DNA of 64,000 bases from the NCBI GenBank assembly GCA_963842155.1, contig CAWJFP010000038.1:1-64000 (forward strand). The letters are read 5' to 3'. The position numbers were made by a program, and so were the translations under genes. The stretch is from CAWJFP01 sp963842155 (lineage in GTDB: Bacteria; Pseudomonadota; Alphaproteobacteria; JACZXZ01). Of this stretch, positions 63,650 through 64,000 are shown in pieces. The stretch's first letter is position 1; every line of letters begins with the position of its first letter. The notes beneath the pieces are model-generated. The model ran no database searches and was not told the DNA's origin. It worked only from the letters and a program-made list of their open reading frames with translations.

Positions 63650-64000
63650 ATGACTTCGAAGATCGCTAAACTATCGCTTGCGGCGCTGCTGCTGGGCGCC
63701 GGCGCCGCTGCCGCGGACGAGCCGCAACCCTGGCAGATGGGGATGCAGACCCCCGCTTCGGAAGTGGCCGACCGCATCCACGCCTTCCATTCGCTGCTGC
63801 TCTGGATCATCACCGCCATCACGATCTTCGTGCTTGCCCTGCTGGTCTATGTGATGTGGCGCTTCCGCGAGAGCCGCAATCCGGTGCCCACGCGCACCTC
63901 GCACAACACCCTCATCGAAGTGCTGTGGACGGTGATTCCGATCATGATCCTGGTGATCATCGCGATCCCGTCCTTCAAGCTGCTCTATTACGAAGAGCGC
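63650..64000 (+). CDS. coxB: Cytochrome c oxidase subunit II, partial
   Basis: First 117 aa; runs off the window. ATG 63650 with GAGGACAGG just upstream. Signal peptide (KLSLAALLLGAGAAAADEPQPW), first TM helix (FHSLLLWIITAITIFVLALLVYVMWRFR) and ESRNPVPTRTSHNTLIEVLWTVIPIMILVIIAIPSFKLLYYEE, the second TM helix of subunit II. The CuA-site part lies outside the window. aa3-type oxidase expected. Confidence 0.97.
   Translation, partial: MTSKIAKLSLAALLLGAGAAAADEPQPWQMGMQTPASEVADRIHAFHSLLLWIITAITIFVLALLVYVMWRFRESRNPVPTRTSHNTLIEVLWTVIPIMILVIIAIPSFKLLYYEER

Overview
The window is high-GC chromosomal DNA of an alphaproteobacterium, most likely of the order Hyphomicrobiales. This rests on an lpxK-waaA-acyltransferase-MsbA lipid A cluster, a vitamin B12-dependent ribonucleotide reductase, a RopB/Omp25-like porin, palindromic intergenic repeats of a kind common in that order, and a serine-cycle operon (sgaA-mtkA-mtkB-glyA-ppc). 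The operon points to methylotrophy or another serine-cycle C1 lifestyle. I cannot name a genus.

Layout. 1-5.24 kb: a lower-GC copper/silver efflux locus on the minus strand (Met-rich HiPIP-like protein, TolC-type channel, CusB, broken CusA, broken FixH/YtkA-like gene) that ends abruptly inside a 5'-truncated cytochrome P450. 5.3-15.1 kb: P450, VOC protein, MHS-type MFS transporter, nrdJ, metallophosphoesterase, small secreted protein. 15.2-24.3 kb: ohrR remnant, PAS histidine kinase, then MsbA-like ABC transporter, DUF374 acyltransferase, waaA, lpxK and a TPR/SPINDLY-type glycosyltransferase. 24.7-35.5 kb: porin, AhpD-like protein, M23 peptidase, xseA, purD, MBL hydrolase, DUF1223 protein, TetR regulator, acnA. 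35.8-39.84 kb: a lower-GC accessory island holding a ubiquitin-like conjugation system (Ubl, JAMM protease, E1-like ThiF enzyme), divergent from a sigma-factor-like gene, a short helical protein and an ImmA/IrrE metallopeptidase. 40.0-47.8 kb: enolase-superfamily enzyme, patatin, UbiD, DUF559 protein, ParE/RHH toxin-antitoxin pair, tldE, DUF302 protein. 47.87-51.84 kb: a complete IS1595-type transposon with 22-bp perfect terminal inverted repeats, a 9-bp flanking direct repeat and passenger genes (Ser-protease-like, HEPN-like, small proteins). 51.9-64 kb: ferritin-like protein, NarL-type regulator lacking its phospho-acceptor Asp, the serine-cycle operon, tldD, and the start of coxB.

The two most interesting things are the Ubl-JAMM-E1 island beside the sigma/ImmA operon, and the passenger-carrying IS1595 transposon. 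A general caution is that many otherwise well-conserved genes (acnA five times, M23 twice, cusB, DUF1223, JAMM, enolase-superfamily, helical protein) are interrupted by single extra bases. Removing one base per site restores family-length proteins, so I treat most of these as probable consensus insertion errors rather than decay.
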